The notes beneath the pieces are model-generated. The model searched no databases. It saw only the letters and a list, made by a program, of their open reading frames with translations, and had not been told where the DNA came from. From contig NC_073359.2 of NCBI RefSeq assembly GCF_027580225.2, positions 9,042,001 through 9,106,000 of the forward strand: 64,000 nt of DNA, written 5' to 3'. The stretch is from Misgurnus anguillicaudatus. Taxonomy: Eukaryota; Chordata; Actinopteri; Cypriniformes; Cobitidae. Below, in pieces: positions 53,890 to 63,822 of this stretch; the first letter of the stretch is position 1, and the number at the start of each line of letters is the position of its first letter. The position numbers were made by a program, and so were the translations under genes.

Positions 53890-56800
53890 GTGATTCTCAC
53901 GAAAACTTGGTTTTAAAAATGTCAAGAATGAAAATGTAAAAATTGCTTAAATTTACTTTTTTTCCCACCAGACATTGAAAAACAAAGTCTGGAGTAAATG
54001 GGAACATTAATTTAAAAACTTTTACTTATCATTTAACACTTTTTGTAACATAATTTTAAAAATTAGTCCTAAAAAATCTCATAACCGCAACAGTCAGAAA
54101 GCATCAACACTGACATATTTTCAAAATGACATGACAAACCTGAAAGAACATAATTTGGAGATTCTGCACATGCATTTAAAATCAAAGTATTATGCTTCTA
54201 TTAATTAAATTAACATTTAATAAGCATCTGTTGCGGTAATGATAATCAAAATGCTGTGTAAGAATTTTGACAAGACAATATTTCAAATTAACTGTAAAAA
54301 AATGATCTTACCTGGTAGCCATCTTGAAGTAACTGGTCCATGTGCTTGGTCACTCAAAATCAAACTTTATTAAAATTCTGTATGTGTGCTTAAACTGTTC
54401 TCAAAAAGTGTTGCGGAGGATGAGAACATCAGGCATGGACACATCATTTTCCTAATTTGTCTTCATTATTATTATACATGAATATTAAGTAAATATTATT
54501 TCTGTCATCTAAAGTAGTCTAGCAAAACATCCATTTTTTTTTCTTAATATTTTTGTGTTATTTTAATTAAATTACAACATAACGCATGTTCAAACACAGC
54601 CGGACACATTGCGGTAATGAGAATTTCAGCAGAAAATGAGATAAAATTTCCAATTATAAATTCTTATGTTGAAATCACACATTGTGCAAGGTAAAACACA
54701 GTATTGTGTTAATTCTGATGCTTTTTAATGTTACTATATTACACATTTTAAAGCTAAAATCCTTAGTGCCGTGGTGTTTCAATGGTTTCGTGAGAATCAT
54801 CCACTTATGATTAATTGCATACAAAATTAAAGTTTGCAAAGTATATGTTTATGTAATTATTAATGGGAAAGTAAGTAGGGTTTTAAGTGTTTTATTAATC
54901 AAAATCAATGTCTTTATTCATAAATATATCCTCGTTGGTGTCAAATGACCTCTGCCAGTGATCTGGCTTTTCCTTGTAAGTTAAGAATTTCTTCTCTTTA
55001 CTTACATTGAACGGGTAAGTCCAAGAAGTCTTCCATGTCATTCCGCCGTATTGATAAACTATAATAGCAGAGAGGGACAAAAAGCACTAGCCTACCAACG
55101 CGTTTCAACAACGCGTTTTCATTCAGAGCACGTGAACTAGCTGAAACGGACAAGGAGATCAGTGAGTACTAGGGATGCACCGATAGGATTTTTTGGGGCC
55201 GATACCGATTCCGATTTAAACAGACAACTTCTGACCGATACCGATATCAAACACTTGTATACAATACTATACAGTTGGTCTATTAGCTAGTTTATTTCTG
55301 CATCAAATTATTTTTACTGTACATGGATTGGATCTAATTAACATCCAACTGACCAACATAATAAGAGAGGCACAAATTAAAACAAATATAATAAGGCAGC
55401 ATGACAACCTTCAAAGGTGGTTTTTGCTATTCAGCATTTATTTTAACAACATTAACTCATTTTTTACATATAATGGATTTCTTTATGCAGTTAATTAATA
55501 AACAATCGGTATCGGCCTGTCTCGTGCTATTGCCGATATGCCGATGGTTTCAAATTCATCAAAAATCGGCCGATAAATATCGGTGGCCGATACATCGGTG
55601 CATCACTAGTGAGTACATAACGGCTACTGTAGTTGCAACACGCATTTGGAAAAGCGAGGCGCTAGAGAGCACTATTCGTTTGAATGCAAAATACAATTTC
55701 ACCACTAGATGGGGGTAAATCCTACTTACTGTCTCTTTAAGTATAAATAAATAATATTTAGATTTATACATAATATCAAATATGTCAATACATACATATA
55801 AACATACATATACATATGTTCCTTAAATACATACATGAATGTGTGTGTGTGTATTTATATATATATACAAAATAAATAAACACAGTGCACACACATATAT
55901 TATGAAAACACAAACTTTTATTTTCTAGGCGATTAATCTTTTGACAGCCAAAAAAAAAAAGATATGCAAAAGCCATCAGTTTCTAGCAATTCTACATACT
56001 ACAAACTACAAAAGTGATTACATTTAGTTTTATAGTTGTGTATTTTTAGATAACTCATTCAGGAACACCCACAACCCAGCGAGTTCACTAAATTTGTGTC
56101 ACTACTTTTAATCACATCAATTTAGTAAATGAGGCAATCGTCAGTCAGTCATCCGGTCTATGCTTCATTTATGTCTCAGTATTAGGAGGTCATCCTGTTT
56201 ACATTTACAGACTTTTTTAAGGTAACAGCTGTTAACAGCTAGATATTGAGTCCTCTCCTGTGCACTGCTAGTATGAGTAATTCATAAGAGCAGATCTATG
56301 TTTGGCTCTTTTTTAATCTCAGTGCACTTCCTGTAAAAAGTTCACAACTTGAATGGTTAGTTCAGATAAGGCCAATGGTACATTTTCATAGCAAAAGGTT
56401 AAACAATTAAAGTCAATGTTAGCCTTGCACTATTTTATGGAGACCTAACATGCAAAAGTATTTTTGTAATAATTGTTTTTTATTTATTTATTTAGATGTT
56501 CTTTAGATCATTTCATACACGAAACAGTTAACATACAAATTAATGTAAAAATATTGTAATATTAAATGTAAATTATTAAATCAATTTTCCATAACAAATT
56601 ATCAAAATTAAAGATTAAATACTAAAATATTTCAAGTTAAAAAGCAGAATCTATTTTTTTAGTTTATGCTTTAAACTTTCTTAACATGCCTCACCCAAAT
56701 TTGTTTGCATTTGATTCCCATCCAGAGCCAAACTTCCGTTCCAGCTAGTCCCACTTGTGTTATCCTGACCCCGACCAGAGAGCTGGCCATCCAGATAGAA

Positions 56801-58886
56801 AAACAGACCAAAGAGCTGATGATGGGTCTGCCAAACATGAGAACTGCTCTTCTAGTGGGTGGGATGCCATTACCTCCTCAACTCCATCGACTTAAGCAGA
56901 AGATTAAGGTACTTTTGACTTGGGGTAAATTAGATTAAATGTATCATTTGACCACAAAACCATATTGTGAATGTGTGGTTAATTTTCATGCCAACTTTAG
57001 ATTGTAATAGCCACTCCAGGACGCCTTCTTGAGATCTTGAAACAGAAAGCTGTACAGCTGAAAGATGCCAGAGCCGTTGTGGTCGATGAGGTAAAATTTA
57101 CCGCATTCCTGTGTCTAAAACTTTTCCAGTTTGTTTCTCATGACAATGAACCTTTATAATAACCCATCAGGCGGATACCATGCTGAAGATGGGCTTTCAG
57201 CAACAGGTTCTTGAAGTTCTTGAGCACGTCCCTGAAGACCATCAGACGCTGCTGACGTCAGCCACCATTCCCACAGGAACTGAACAACTGGCAGCTCGCC
57301 TCACCCGCGATCCCGTGAGCATCACTATCGGACAGAAGAACCAGCCGTGCGCCAACGTCCGTCAGATAGTCCTCTGGGTGGAGGAACCATCAAAGAAAAA
57401 GAAACTTTTTGAGATTTTAAATGTAAGTAGAGAAGCCAGAAAAATTTACAAAATTATACTTTTGCAATTTGCTGTGATACAGCTTTTATTTCGGCTGATG
57501 TCATCATCAAGCCCCGCCTCCAACCAGAATCAAGCTTAAATCTGTTTTACAAAATATATTTATATTTTATACATTTATATGACCCATGCTGCTAGACTCT
57601 TAAAAATTAAAGGTACTTTGTTGGGCTGTATGGTTACATAAAGATCCTTAACATCCAAAATGTCTTTGTTCTACATTCAATAAAAGGTATTTTTAGGAAA
57701 CCAAAAATGGTTCTGCTATGGCAACACTATGAGTAAACCTTTTTATAGGAGTGACTATTTGCTGGCATGACTTTTCCACTTCTTTAAAAGGAAATGGGTG
57801 TGACGTCTGAAGTGGCTTTAGTCCAGGAACAGTACAGTAGCAACGGCTTTTACCAGGGACGGAGAACAGGAAATGGCACCCGTTTTTAAAAGCATTTTAT
57901 AAATCACAGCCTGTGTCACAAAATAACCGTCCCCAAGCATCTTGTAACTGATAGGAACTAAGTAATGGAGAGGTGATGAAGTGATTTTGTGTGTATTTAC
58001 AGGACAGAAAGCTCTACCAGCCACCGGTAGTCGTATTTGTTGACTGCAAACTGGGGGCAGATCTGCTTTGTGAGGCTGTGCAGAAAGTTATGGGATTAAA
58101 CACAGTGGCCATACACTCGGACAAAACACAGTGGGAACGCAATAAAATTGTAAAGGTAACACGGAAATAGATGTCTTTACGTTGGAAGATAATTGTTGTG
58201 CCATACAGTGTCAATCAGAAGTGCAGAAAAGTCAAAAATGTGTTATATTAGGGTCTTTACAAAACCTGTACTTCCATTTTTGTCATTTTTATGTTTGAGA
58301 CGAGAGTAGATGTGTTTGAATATTTGATTGGTGGTGTATATTATCTAATTTCAATCACTTCTCTACAAACATGCCTTGTTCTGCATTATGCTTTAGGGTC
58401 TTCTGGATGGCCAGTTTGAAGTGGTGGTCAGCACTGGTATTCTAGGCAGAGGGCTCGACCTGGTCAATGTTAAACTGGTGGTTAACTTTGACATGCCTGC
58501 GAACATGGATGAATATGTTCATCAGGTCTGGAGAGTTTTACAAATGATCTTTACAAACTTGTACCCATTGATGATAGCAGTTTGCATTGTTTTTAATAAT
58601 CGAATGTGTTTGAACATTACAGATCGGTCGAGCAGGCAGACTGGGACACAGAGGCACAGCCATCACCTTTATGAACAATAATAGCAAGCGTCTGTTTTTG
58701 GACATTGTGAACAGGGTTAAACCCACCGGCTCCATATTGCCTCCGCAGCTTCTCAACTCCCCTCATCTGCACGAACAAATGAGGAGAGCCAAACAGAAAA
58801 GTAAACACGGAGAGGATACTGAAGTTACTAAAATCAACATCATTGACATCATCAGAAAGCATGACAGACGCTCAGTAAAAAAATAA
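52349..58886 (+). CDS. ddx59: ddx59, DEAD-box RNA helicase with HIT-type zinc finger (complete)
   Basis: Joined exons 52349-53218, 56726-56908, 57001-57090, 57171-57422, 58003-58155, 58397-58525, 58623-58886; 646 codons (human about 619). The start is the first ATG after an in-frame stop at 52319-52321 and gives [11 protein letters not shown], like human. A zf-HIT finger uses C126, C129, C137, C145, C149 and H153. The helicase core follows: Q motif PTPIQMQM, motif I DTGSGKT (271-277), Ia PTRELA, motif II D380-E-A-D383 split across the exon 3/4 junction, motif III SAT (411-413), motif V around [11 protein letters not shown] (528-538), motif [12 protein letters not shown] (558-567). All ATPase residues are intact, so it should unwind or remodel RNA. 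DDX59 mutation in people causes an orofaciodigital syndrome with altered Hedgehog signalling. A 19-residue tandem duplication sits in the acidic N-terminal linker. Confidence 0.97.
53219..53707. other. ddx59 intron 1, proximal part
   Basis: AT-rich with short TA-rich runs; nothing recognised. Confidence 0.4.
53708..53887. repeat. ATTAATCG MITE arm and (TA)n microsatellite
   Basis: GGGCTGCCAAAAGATTTGTC with AATTAATCGCATA is a left arm of the ATTAATCG foldback family; 53835-53887 is a TA run. Confidence 0.65.
53888..54802. mobile_element. GGTGATTCTCACGAAA inverted-repeat element
   Basis: GGGTGATTCTCACGAAAACT at the left and GTTTCGTGAGAATCATCC at the right, 915 bp, non-coding. Target duplication unclear because the left flank is TA repeats. 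Confidence 0.8.
54864..55736. mobile_element. TTAA-flanked MITE hosting a hAT-like element
   Basis: TTAA at 54860-54863 and 55737-55740; ends GAAAGTAAGTAGGGTTT and AAATCCTACTTACTGTCTCT are inverted. Hosts 55170-55608. Confidence 0.75.
55170..55608. mobile_element. hAT-like element, 8-bp duplication GTGAGTAC
   Basis: TAGGGATGCACCGATAGG to CATCGGTGCATCACTA; GTGAGTAC at 55162-55169 and 55609-55616. 439 bp with CCGATA-rich subterminals. Confidence 0.94.
55949..56725. other. ddx59 intron 1, distal part
   Basis: AT-rich with no recognised repeat or exon before the acceptor at 56725. Confidence 0.4.
56726..56908 (+). CDS. ddx59: ddx59 exon 2
   Basis: 183 nt, acceptor CATCCAG, donor GTACTT. Encodes [17 protein letters not shown] and [15 protein letters not shown]. 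Confidence 0.95.
57001..57090 (+). CDS. ddx59: ddx59 exon 3
   Basis: 90 nt, acceptor AACTTTAG, donor GTAAAA. Encodes [15 protein letters not shown] through VVVDE, the first half of the DEAD box. Confidence 0.95.
57171..57422 (+). CDS. ddx59: ddx59 exon 4
   Basis: 252 nt after an 80-bp intron. Starts with AD of the DEAD box, then [11 protein letters not shown], the SAT motif, and [16 protein letters not shown]. Donor GTAAGT. Confidence 0.95.
58003..58155 (+). CDS. ddx59: ddx59 exon 5
   Basis: 153 nt, acceptor TTTACAG, donor GTAACA. Encodes [15 protein letters not shown] and the IHSDK segment of the second RecA-like domain. The preceding 580-bp intron (57423-58002) shows no recognised element. 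Confidence 0.95.
58397..58525 (+). CDS. ddx59: ddx59 exon 6
   Basis: 129 nt, acceptor GCTTTAG, donor GTCTGG. Encodes [16 protein letters not shown] and [13 protein letters not shown]. Confidence 0.95.
58623..58886 (+). CDS. ddx59: ddx59 exon 7 and stop codon
   Basis: 264 nt ending in TAA. Starts [16 protein letters not shown], then [14 protein letters not shown] and a basic tail ending in [13 protein letters not shown], like the human C-terminus. Confidence 0.95.
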   Translation: MGRAGRLGHRGTAITFMNNNSKRLFLDIVNRVKPTGSILPPQLLNSPHLHEQMRRAKQKSKHGEDTEVTKINIIDIIRKHDRRSVKK

Positions 58887-58906
58887 AATAATGTTTTTGT
58901 ATTTGC

Positions 58907-58929
58907 AATAAATGCCATTACTCAATAAA
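58907..58929 (+). other. ddx59 polyadenylation signals
   Basis: Two AATAAA hexamers, at 58907-58912 and 58924-58929, lie 20-45 bp after the ddx59 stop codon, implying a very short 3' UTR. Confidence 0.65.
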
Positions 58930-59716
58930 GCCATTTGTCTTTGCTTTACTATACAATTCGATTTTAACTGTACTTCTGTTAAAAAAAGTTAAGGGTCACT
59001 TAAGTGAATGTTCCTCTTGACCATACAAACCTTTTCATCTGAATGTGTATACTTAAATATCAGAAATTTTTTTGTAGACAAAAATATAATTTTGCAAACA
59101 TACCATGTTTCTTTTATTACGGAACTAAAAATGTGTTTAATAAATGTTTTTGTAATGAATTTGACTGAATAATAAAGAAAAACAGGCAATATGAGCCCAG
59201 AATAGATGGGAACTCCAAGACCCCATCTCAGGGTGAAACTTGTAATTCAGTAATATAGACCATCTTTTCTGTGCATAATGAGAAAATATAGACATTAATA
59301 ATTAATACTAATAATAATGCTTTATTATTTTGTCAATTTTATTGCATTACAGTAACAAAAATATTATTTTGCATTATAGTAAGGAGGATTTTGTTGGAAA
59401 ATGTGTCATTTGTCATTAATGATTAAATTAAAACAATGTTAAAAACATTAATGGCAACTATTTTGCATATAACATCTCAAAAATGACACACACACGAAAA
59501 CCATGGCATTACATTTTAATCATACCTTTTATAAACTCAAGGCAACGAAAATCTGATAATTGTATTATGCTGTGGAGGTAAGACACTATGGAGATTTTAT
59601 TCATTTTTCTTTTTAAATGATAAACACTGAAGTAGAAAAATGTATAATGAAGTATAATCAAGTTGGCAACATATCCAAAAACAAAACCTTTGTTTGGTTT
59701 TGGGGTAAGCAGAACA
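58930..59716. other. intergenic stretch between ddx59 and the kif14 promoter
   Basis: AT-rich DNA with stop codons in all frames and no recognised gene or complete repeat. Confidence 0.5.
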
Positions 59717-59889
59717 AGGTTTGTTCGACATCATGCGGCGCCGCAAGAACTGACAGGCGGATGACGTCCAGATACCGCGAGAGCGAGTCGAAATTAGTAT
59801 CTCCTTAGGGTTTCTCGAATTGGTCTCGCGGTACTTTGACGTCATCCGCCTGTCGTTTCTTGCGGCGCCGCATGAAGTCGAACAAGCCT
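59717..59889. repeat. foldback MITE in the kif14 upstream region
   Basis: Long inverted repeat: the left arm (TTGTTCGACATCATGCGGCG..., GGCGGATGACGTC) is mirrored by the right arm (GACGTCATCCGCC..., CGCATGAAGTCGAACAA). The arms cover most of the 173 bp around a short centre near 59800. GC-rich in an AT-rich setting. No clean target duplication was found. Confidence 0.75.
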
Positions 59890-59957
59890 CTTGACAAATG
59901 TCGTAAGCGCGCCCCCGTCCATCTGTTGGTTGATACGCTTACGTCATTCTAAACTGG

Positions 59958-59986
59958 CCAATCACAACGCACTCACTGTTTTTGAA
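59958..59986 (+). promoter_or_regulatory. CCAAT box plus CHR-like motif upstream of kif14
   Basis: CCAAT at 59958-59962 and TTTGAA at 59981-59986. NF-Y CCAAT boxes with a CHR element are the usual promoter arrangement of G2/M genes bound by DREAM/MMB, and KIF14 is such a gene. The 23-bp spacing is shorter than typical and both motifs are short, so this is only suggestive. Confidence 0.4.
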
Positions 59987-60306
59987 TTAAAGCGGCAGTA
60001 TGGCGGTGTGCGACTGCGCGTACAGGGAGTTGTTGTTCATCGCGTTTACATTACGAATCTGCGTGCAGCCTGTATTTTATTAAACTTGAAACGGAATTAA
60101 AAACATAAAAGGACAAGATCGTGGTCTTTAAATACAACACGAGTGTTTACAAAATATCTTAATATGTGCAGGTCGGTTTTTATATACACGTTTACATGTT
60201 TTTAAATCGGTATGTTTTCATCTGTAAACTCATTTTAATACGATCGATACATATGTGGATTAAACTTTCTATGGATTAATCTCAATTTTCGTTTTGGATT
60301 ACAATC

Positions 60307-61148
60307 ATGGATGGCTCAAAAGACGAAGAGACCGCATCATCTTTTAACAAAACCAAAGACATAAACAGGACCTATGTGATCACATCGCTCACCAAATGCG
60401 GCGAAAATGCCCCCAAATCAATTTTACATAGTGGGAGGCTCACTCTTCAACGAAAACCGAGCAGCAAAATCACTTCAAACCATCAGAAAGAAACTACACA
60501 GGAGAACCAAACCCCAGAGAAACGCCTGACACTCCAGAGAAGAACCAGGACTGGATCCATGACCAGAACCAAAGTCCTATCTGAACCCAATACAACACCA
60601 TCCACAGGGGTTAGAAGTTCATCAAAAGAGATCCATAAAGCCATCAACACACCTGGAAAAACATTAAAAACTAGTTTGGAGAAGGCTGGTCCCACCCAAG
60701 TTGAAGTTAAAACGGTCTCAACACCTACACGAAGGACCCAGTTTGAGAAATTGAGTATAAAGCGAGATGTTTTCGAGAATTTGGCTGGTAAGGAAACACC
60801 TAGACCCGTATCTCTAAAGCATACAGGTGTGGGAAGCCATAAGGTACCACAGGTGAGCACAGAACCTGGGAGATCAAGATGTGGCACAACCATTGGAAAG
60901 ATTCAGATTGGTGGATTAAATAAGCACATGACACCCACATCACAGGTGAGGAGACCTACAACCCTAATGAGCTCCACACCTCATGGAGGAACGAGTGTTT
61001 TTAGACCTGCTGGAGGAGAACCCAACGCTCCTGTTGAAGCTGTAAGAAGAACCTCAAGTGATCCACAAGACCTGAAGATGGAGAACAGCGCAGTCACCGT
61101 TGCTGTACGAGTAAGACCTTTTAGTACAAGGGAGACATTGTATTTGTT
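60307..61148 (+). CDS. kif14: kif14 coding exon 1
   Basis: N-terminal region through VRPFSTRE. The 3' boundary is uncertain. Exon 2 needs two leading bases, which fit a donor GTAAAG after 61148 (adds TLYLL before EKNEK) or GTATTT after 61139 (adds TL). The intron would be only 60-69 bp. Reading on meets a TAA at 61150. Confidence 0.85.
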
Positions 61149-63822
61149 GTAAAGTTCACAATTGATGTAGGTGTGTTTGTACTATTATAAGCATCTTTGT
61201 TCTTGTAGAGAGAAGAATGAGAAAGCCTGTCAGGTGATCTTCGTGGACAACCAAGATGTTCGAGTGCAGCATCCGGACACCAAACAAAACCACAAGTTTA
61301 CGTTTGACTTCTCGTTTTGCTCTGTTGATGAATCAGACACAAATTTTGCCAGTCAGAAGATGGTTTATGAAAAATTGGCACGGCCCTTGCTTGAAAGAGC
61401 ATTTGAAGGGTTTAACACGTGTCTTTTTGCCTACGGGCAAACGGGTTCTGGAAAGTCCTACACGTAAGTGATGCGAAATTAGATTTTATGTAAGAATTTG
61501 TTAACCATTTTGCTTGTCAACTACACACACATCTTGATGCTTTCGATTAAACGTGACATTTGTACAATGCATAAAATGATTTTCATACTTAGTATTTTTG
61601 TCTTGTTCTCAGTACAAATATCAAAAAATTCTTAAATCAAAATCATGTATTTTCTTGATAAGCAAAATGACCTAAGAAAATAACTCTAGTTTTTATATAA
61701 AAAGTATAAAATGTAAGTGAATTTGCATAAAACAATTAAAAACAGAAATCTGCCCATGGGGTACACTGCAAAAATGATTTTCAAGAAAAAAAATTCTTAG
61801 TATTTTTGTCTTGTTTTCTGTTAAAAAATATCTAAAAATTCTTAAATTAAGATGCTTTTTCTTGATGAGCAAAACGACCCAAGAAAATAAGTCTAGTTTT
61901 TAGACCAAAAATATCAAATTTAAGTGAATTTTTGCATAGAACAAGCAAAAAAAAAAATCTGCCCATGGGGTAAGTAAAAAAATCTTGAAAATTTTTCCCA
62001 AACACAAAATTCTAGAAAAATTTGCTTGCCTCATTGGCAGATTTTTTTTTGCTTGTTTTATGCACAAAATCACTTAAAATTGATATTTTTAGTCTAAAAA
62101 CTAGATTTATTTTCTTGGGTCTTGTTGCTCATCAAGAAAAAGCACCTTAATTTAAGAATGTTTAGATATTTTTACTGAAATCAAGAGAAAAATACAATAC
62201 ATTTTTTTTCTTATCATTTTTGCAGTGTAAGAAAAAAATCCTAAACTTTTAATTCAAGATGAAATCTTGAAATCTTCAAATTAAAGTGAATTTTTGCATA
62301 AAACAAGCAAAAAAACTGCTAATGGTGTAAGTAAAAAAAATCTTGAATTTTTTTCCTAAACACTAAATTCAAGAAAAATTCTAGAAAAATTTGTTTACCT
62401 CATTGGCAGATTTTTTTGCTTGTTTTATGCAGAAAATCACTTAAAATTGATATTTTTAGTCTAAAAACTAAACTTATTTTCTTGGGCCGTTTTGCTCATC
62501 AAGAAAAACATCTTAATTTAAGAATGTTTAGGTATTTTTACTGAAAACAAGACAAAAATTCAATGATTTTTCCTTAAATCATTTTTGCAGTGTAAGAAAA
62601 AAAATCTTAAACTTTTAATTCAAGATGAAATCTTGAGATCTTCAAATGTAAGTTAATTTTTGCATAAAACAAGCAAAAAAAATCTTCCAATGTTGTAAAT
62701 TAAAAAATATCTTGAAAATTCTTCCTAAACACTGACTAATTCAAGAAAAATTCTAGAAAAATTTCTTACCCCATTGGCAGATTTAGTTTTGCTTGTTTTA
62801 AGCACAAATTCACTTAAATCTTTTTTTTTTGTCTAAAAACTAGACTTATTTTATTAGGTCATTTTGCTCATAAAGCAAATGCATCTTGATTTAAGAATTT
62901 TTAGATATTTGTACTTAAAGGTGCAGTGTGTAATTTTTAGAAGGATCTCTTGACGGAAATGCAAAATAAAATACATAACTGTATTATCAGGGGTGTAAAA
63001 AAAACCTTTCATTATGAACCGTTATGATCTTTTTATCTACATACACCGGGGGTCCCCTTACATGGAAGTCGCCATTTTGTGCGCCATTTTTCTACAGAAG
63101 CCCTTAACCGACAATTTTTTTTTACTAAGTTGTCACCGACGATGACATGTTTGTCTGGTGGAAGCTACCGTAGCTTCTCTATGCGTTTCAAAAGCGAGAG
63201 GTGAGCTGTGGACTAAGCCGTTGGTTGCAATTTCGCAACCTCACCACTAGCTGTCACTAAAATTTACACACTGCACCTTTAAAACAAGACAAAATACTAA
63301 GAAATAAAGTTATTTTTTGCAGTGTAGATCAATAGTTTTACAGTGTTGTTTTGCATTTCTTCTAGTATGATGGGTTTTGGGGAAGCTGGAGTTATTCCCA
63401 GGTTTTGCGAAGAACTTTTCGCGAGATTGTCCAAGACCGACACTAAAGAGGTTATTGACAAACTAAACATCGTTTTCATTTGCATTTTGTTTTTTAAGTT
63501 AAGTGATTAATAAATGAAGTAAAACAACCTTTGCAAGTTTTTTAAATGCTACTTAAAATATATTATAGGTCTCCTGCCACCTGGAGATGAGCTACTTTGA
63601 GGTATACAATGAGAAGATCCATGATTTGCTGGTGCCAAAGGATGAACAAAATCAGAAGAAAATGCCTGTGAGTAAATCAGCCACATTAAATCCAGATGTA
63701 ATTTCATAAACGATAGTTTTTATTTATTATGTTCAGACATTTACCCTTTCTGTGCCTTAATCTCTTCAGCTTCGTGTCAGAGAGCATCCAGTATATGGGC
63801 CTTATGTTGCAGACCTTTCCAC
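60307..63822 (+). CDS. kif14: kif14, mitotic kinesin-3 family motor, N-terminal part
   Basis: Joined exons 60307-61148 (3' end uncertain), 61209-61463, 63366-63450, 63569-63667, 63770-63822; the gene runs off the right edge. KIF14 is a plus-end-directed kinesin acting with PRC1 and citron kinase at the central spindle and midbody in cytokinesis. ATG at 60307 has A at -3 and G at +4. The N-terminal extension (about 260 residues) is basic and Ser/Thr-rich, keeps DINRTYVIT near residue 17, and has two LTLQR motifs as in human. The motor starts at [10 protein letters not shown] (residue 263 on) and continues [17 protein letters not shown]-loop [50 protein letters not shown]. The switch regions, FHA domain and tail are outside the window. 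Confidence 0.95.
61209..61463 (+). CDS. kif14: kif14 coding exon 2 (P-loop)
   Basis: Acceptor TTCTTGTAG, donor GTAAGT. Encodes [15 protein letters not shown] through QTGSGKSYT, with the last Thr codon split. Confidence 0.92.
61566..61763. mobile_element. partial CACTGCAAAA MITE in kif14 intron 2
   Basis: GTATTTTTGTCTTGTTCTCAG to ATCTGCCCATGGGG corresponds to the left half of the family; the right half is missing. Confidence 0.7.
61764..62227. mobile_element. CACTGCAAAA foldback MITE
   Basis: CACTGCAAAAATGATTTTC to TTATCATTTTTGCAGTG; full palindrome. Confidence 0.88.
62228..62592. mobile_element. CACTGCAAAA family unit, head replaced
   Basis: Follows directly; begins TAAGAAAAAAATCC in place of the usual head, then the family body, ending TTTTTGCAGTG. 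Confidence 0.75.
62593..63324. mobile_element. CACTGCAAAA family unit interrupted by a TTAA MITE
   Basis: Same replaced head as the previous unit (TAAGAAAAAAAATC), body, and end TTTTTTGCAGTG. Interrupted at 62919-63278. Confidence 0.8.
62919..63278. mobile_element. TTAA-flanked AGGTGCAGTG MITE, 360 bp
   Basis: AGGTGCAGTGTGTAATTTTTAG to AAATTTACACACTGCACCT; TTAA at 62915-62918 and 63279-63282. The uninterrupted host sequence GTACTTAAAACAAGAC is present at about 14751-14766, giving an empty site. Confidence 0.95.
63366..63450 (+). CDS. kif14: kif14 coding exon 3
   Basis: 85 nt, acceptor TTCTTCTAG; encodes [17 protein letters not shown] through KTDTKE. Donor GTTATT is weak, but the junction matches the human protein. 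Confidence 0.9.
63569..63667 (+). CDS. kif14: kif14 coding exon 4
   Basis: 99 nt, 33 codons, acceptor ATTATAG, donor GTGAGT. Encodes [20 protein letters not shown]. Confidence 0.93.
63770..63822 (+). CDS. kif14: kif14 coding exon 5
   Basis: 53 nt, acceptor TCTTCAG, donor GTAAGC. Encodes [17 protein letters not shown], matching human closely. 63823-64000 is intron. Confidence 0.92.

Larger units (their letters stand above)
54808..55948. mobile_element. ATTAATCG foldback MITE, split
   Basis: Left arm GATTAATTGCATACAAAATT; right arm TTATTTTCTAGGCGATTAAT and TTTTGACAGCC. Interrupted at 54864-55736. Confidence 0.65.

Noticed and set aside
61111..61116. GTAAGA as the kif14 exon 1 donor
   Set aside because: It would remove VRPF, the first conserved strand of the kinesin motor, and the protein aligns well past this point.
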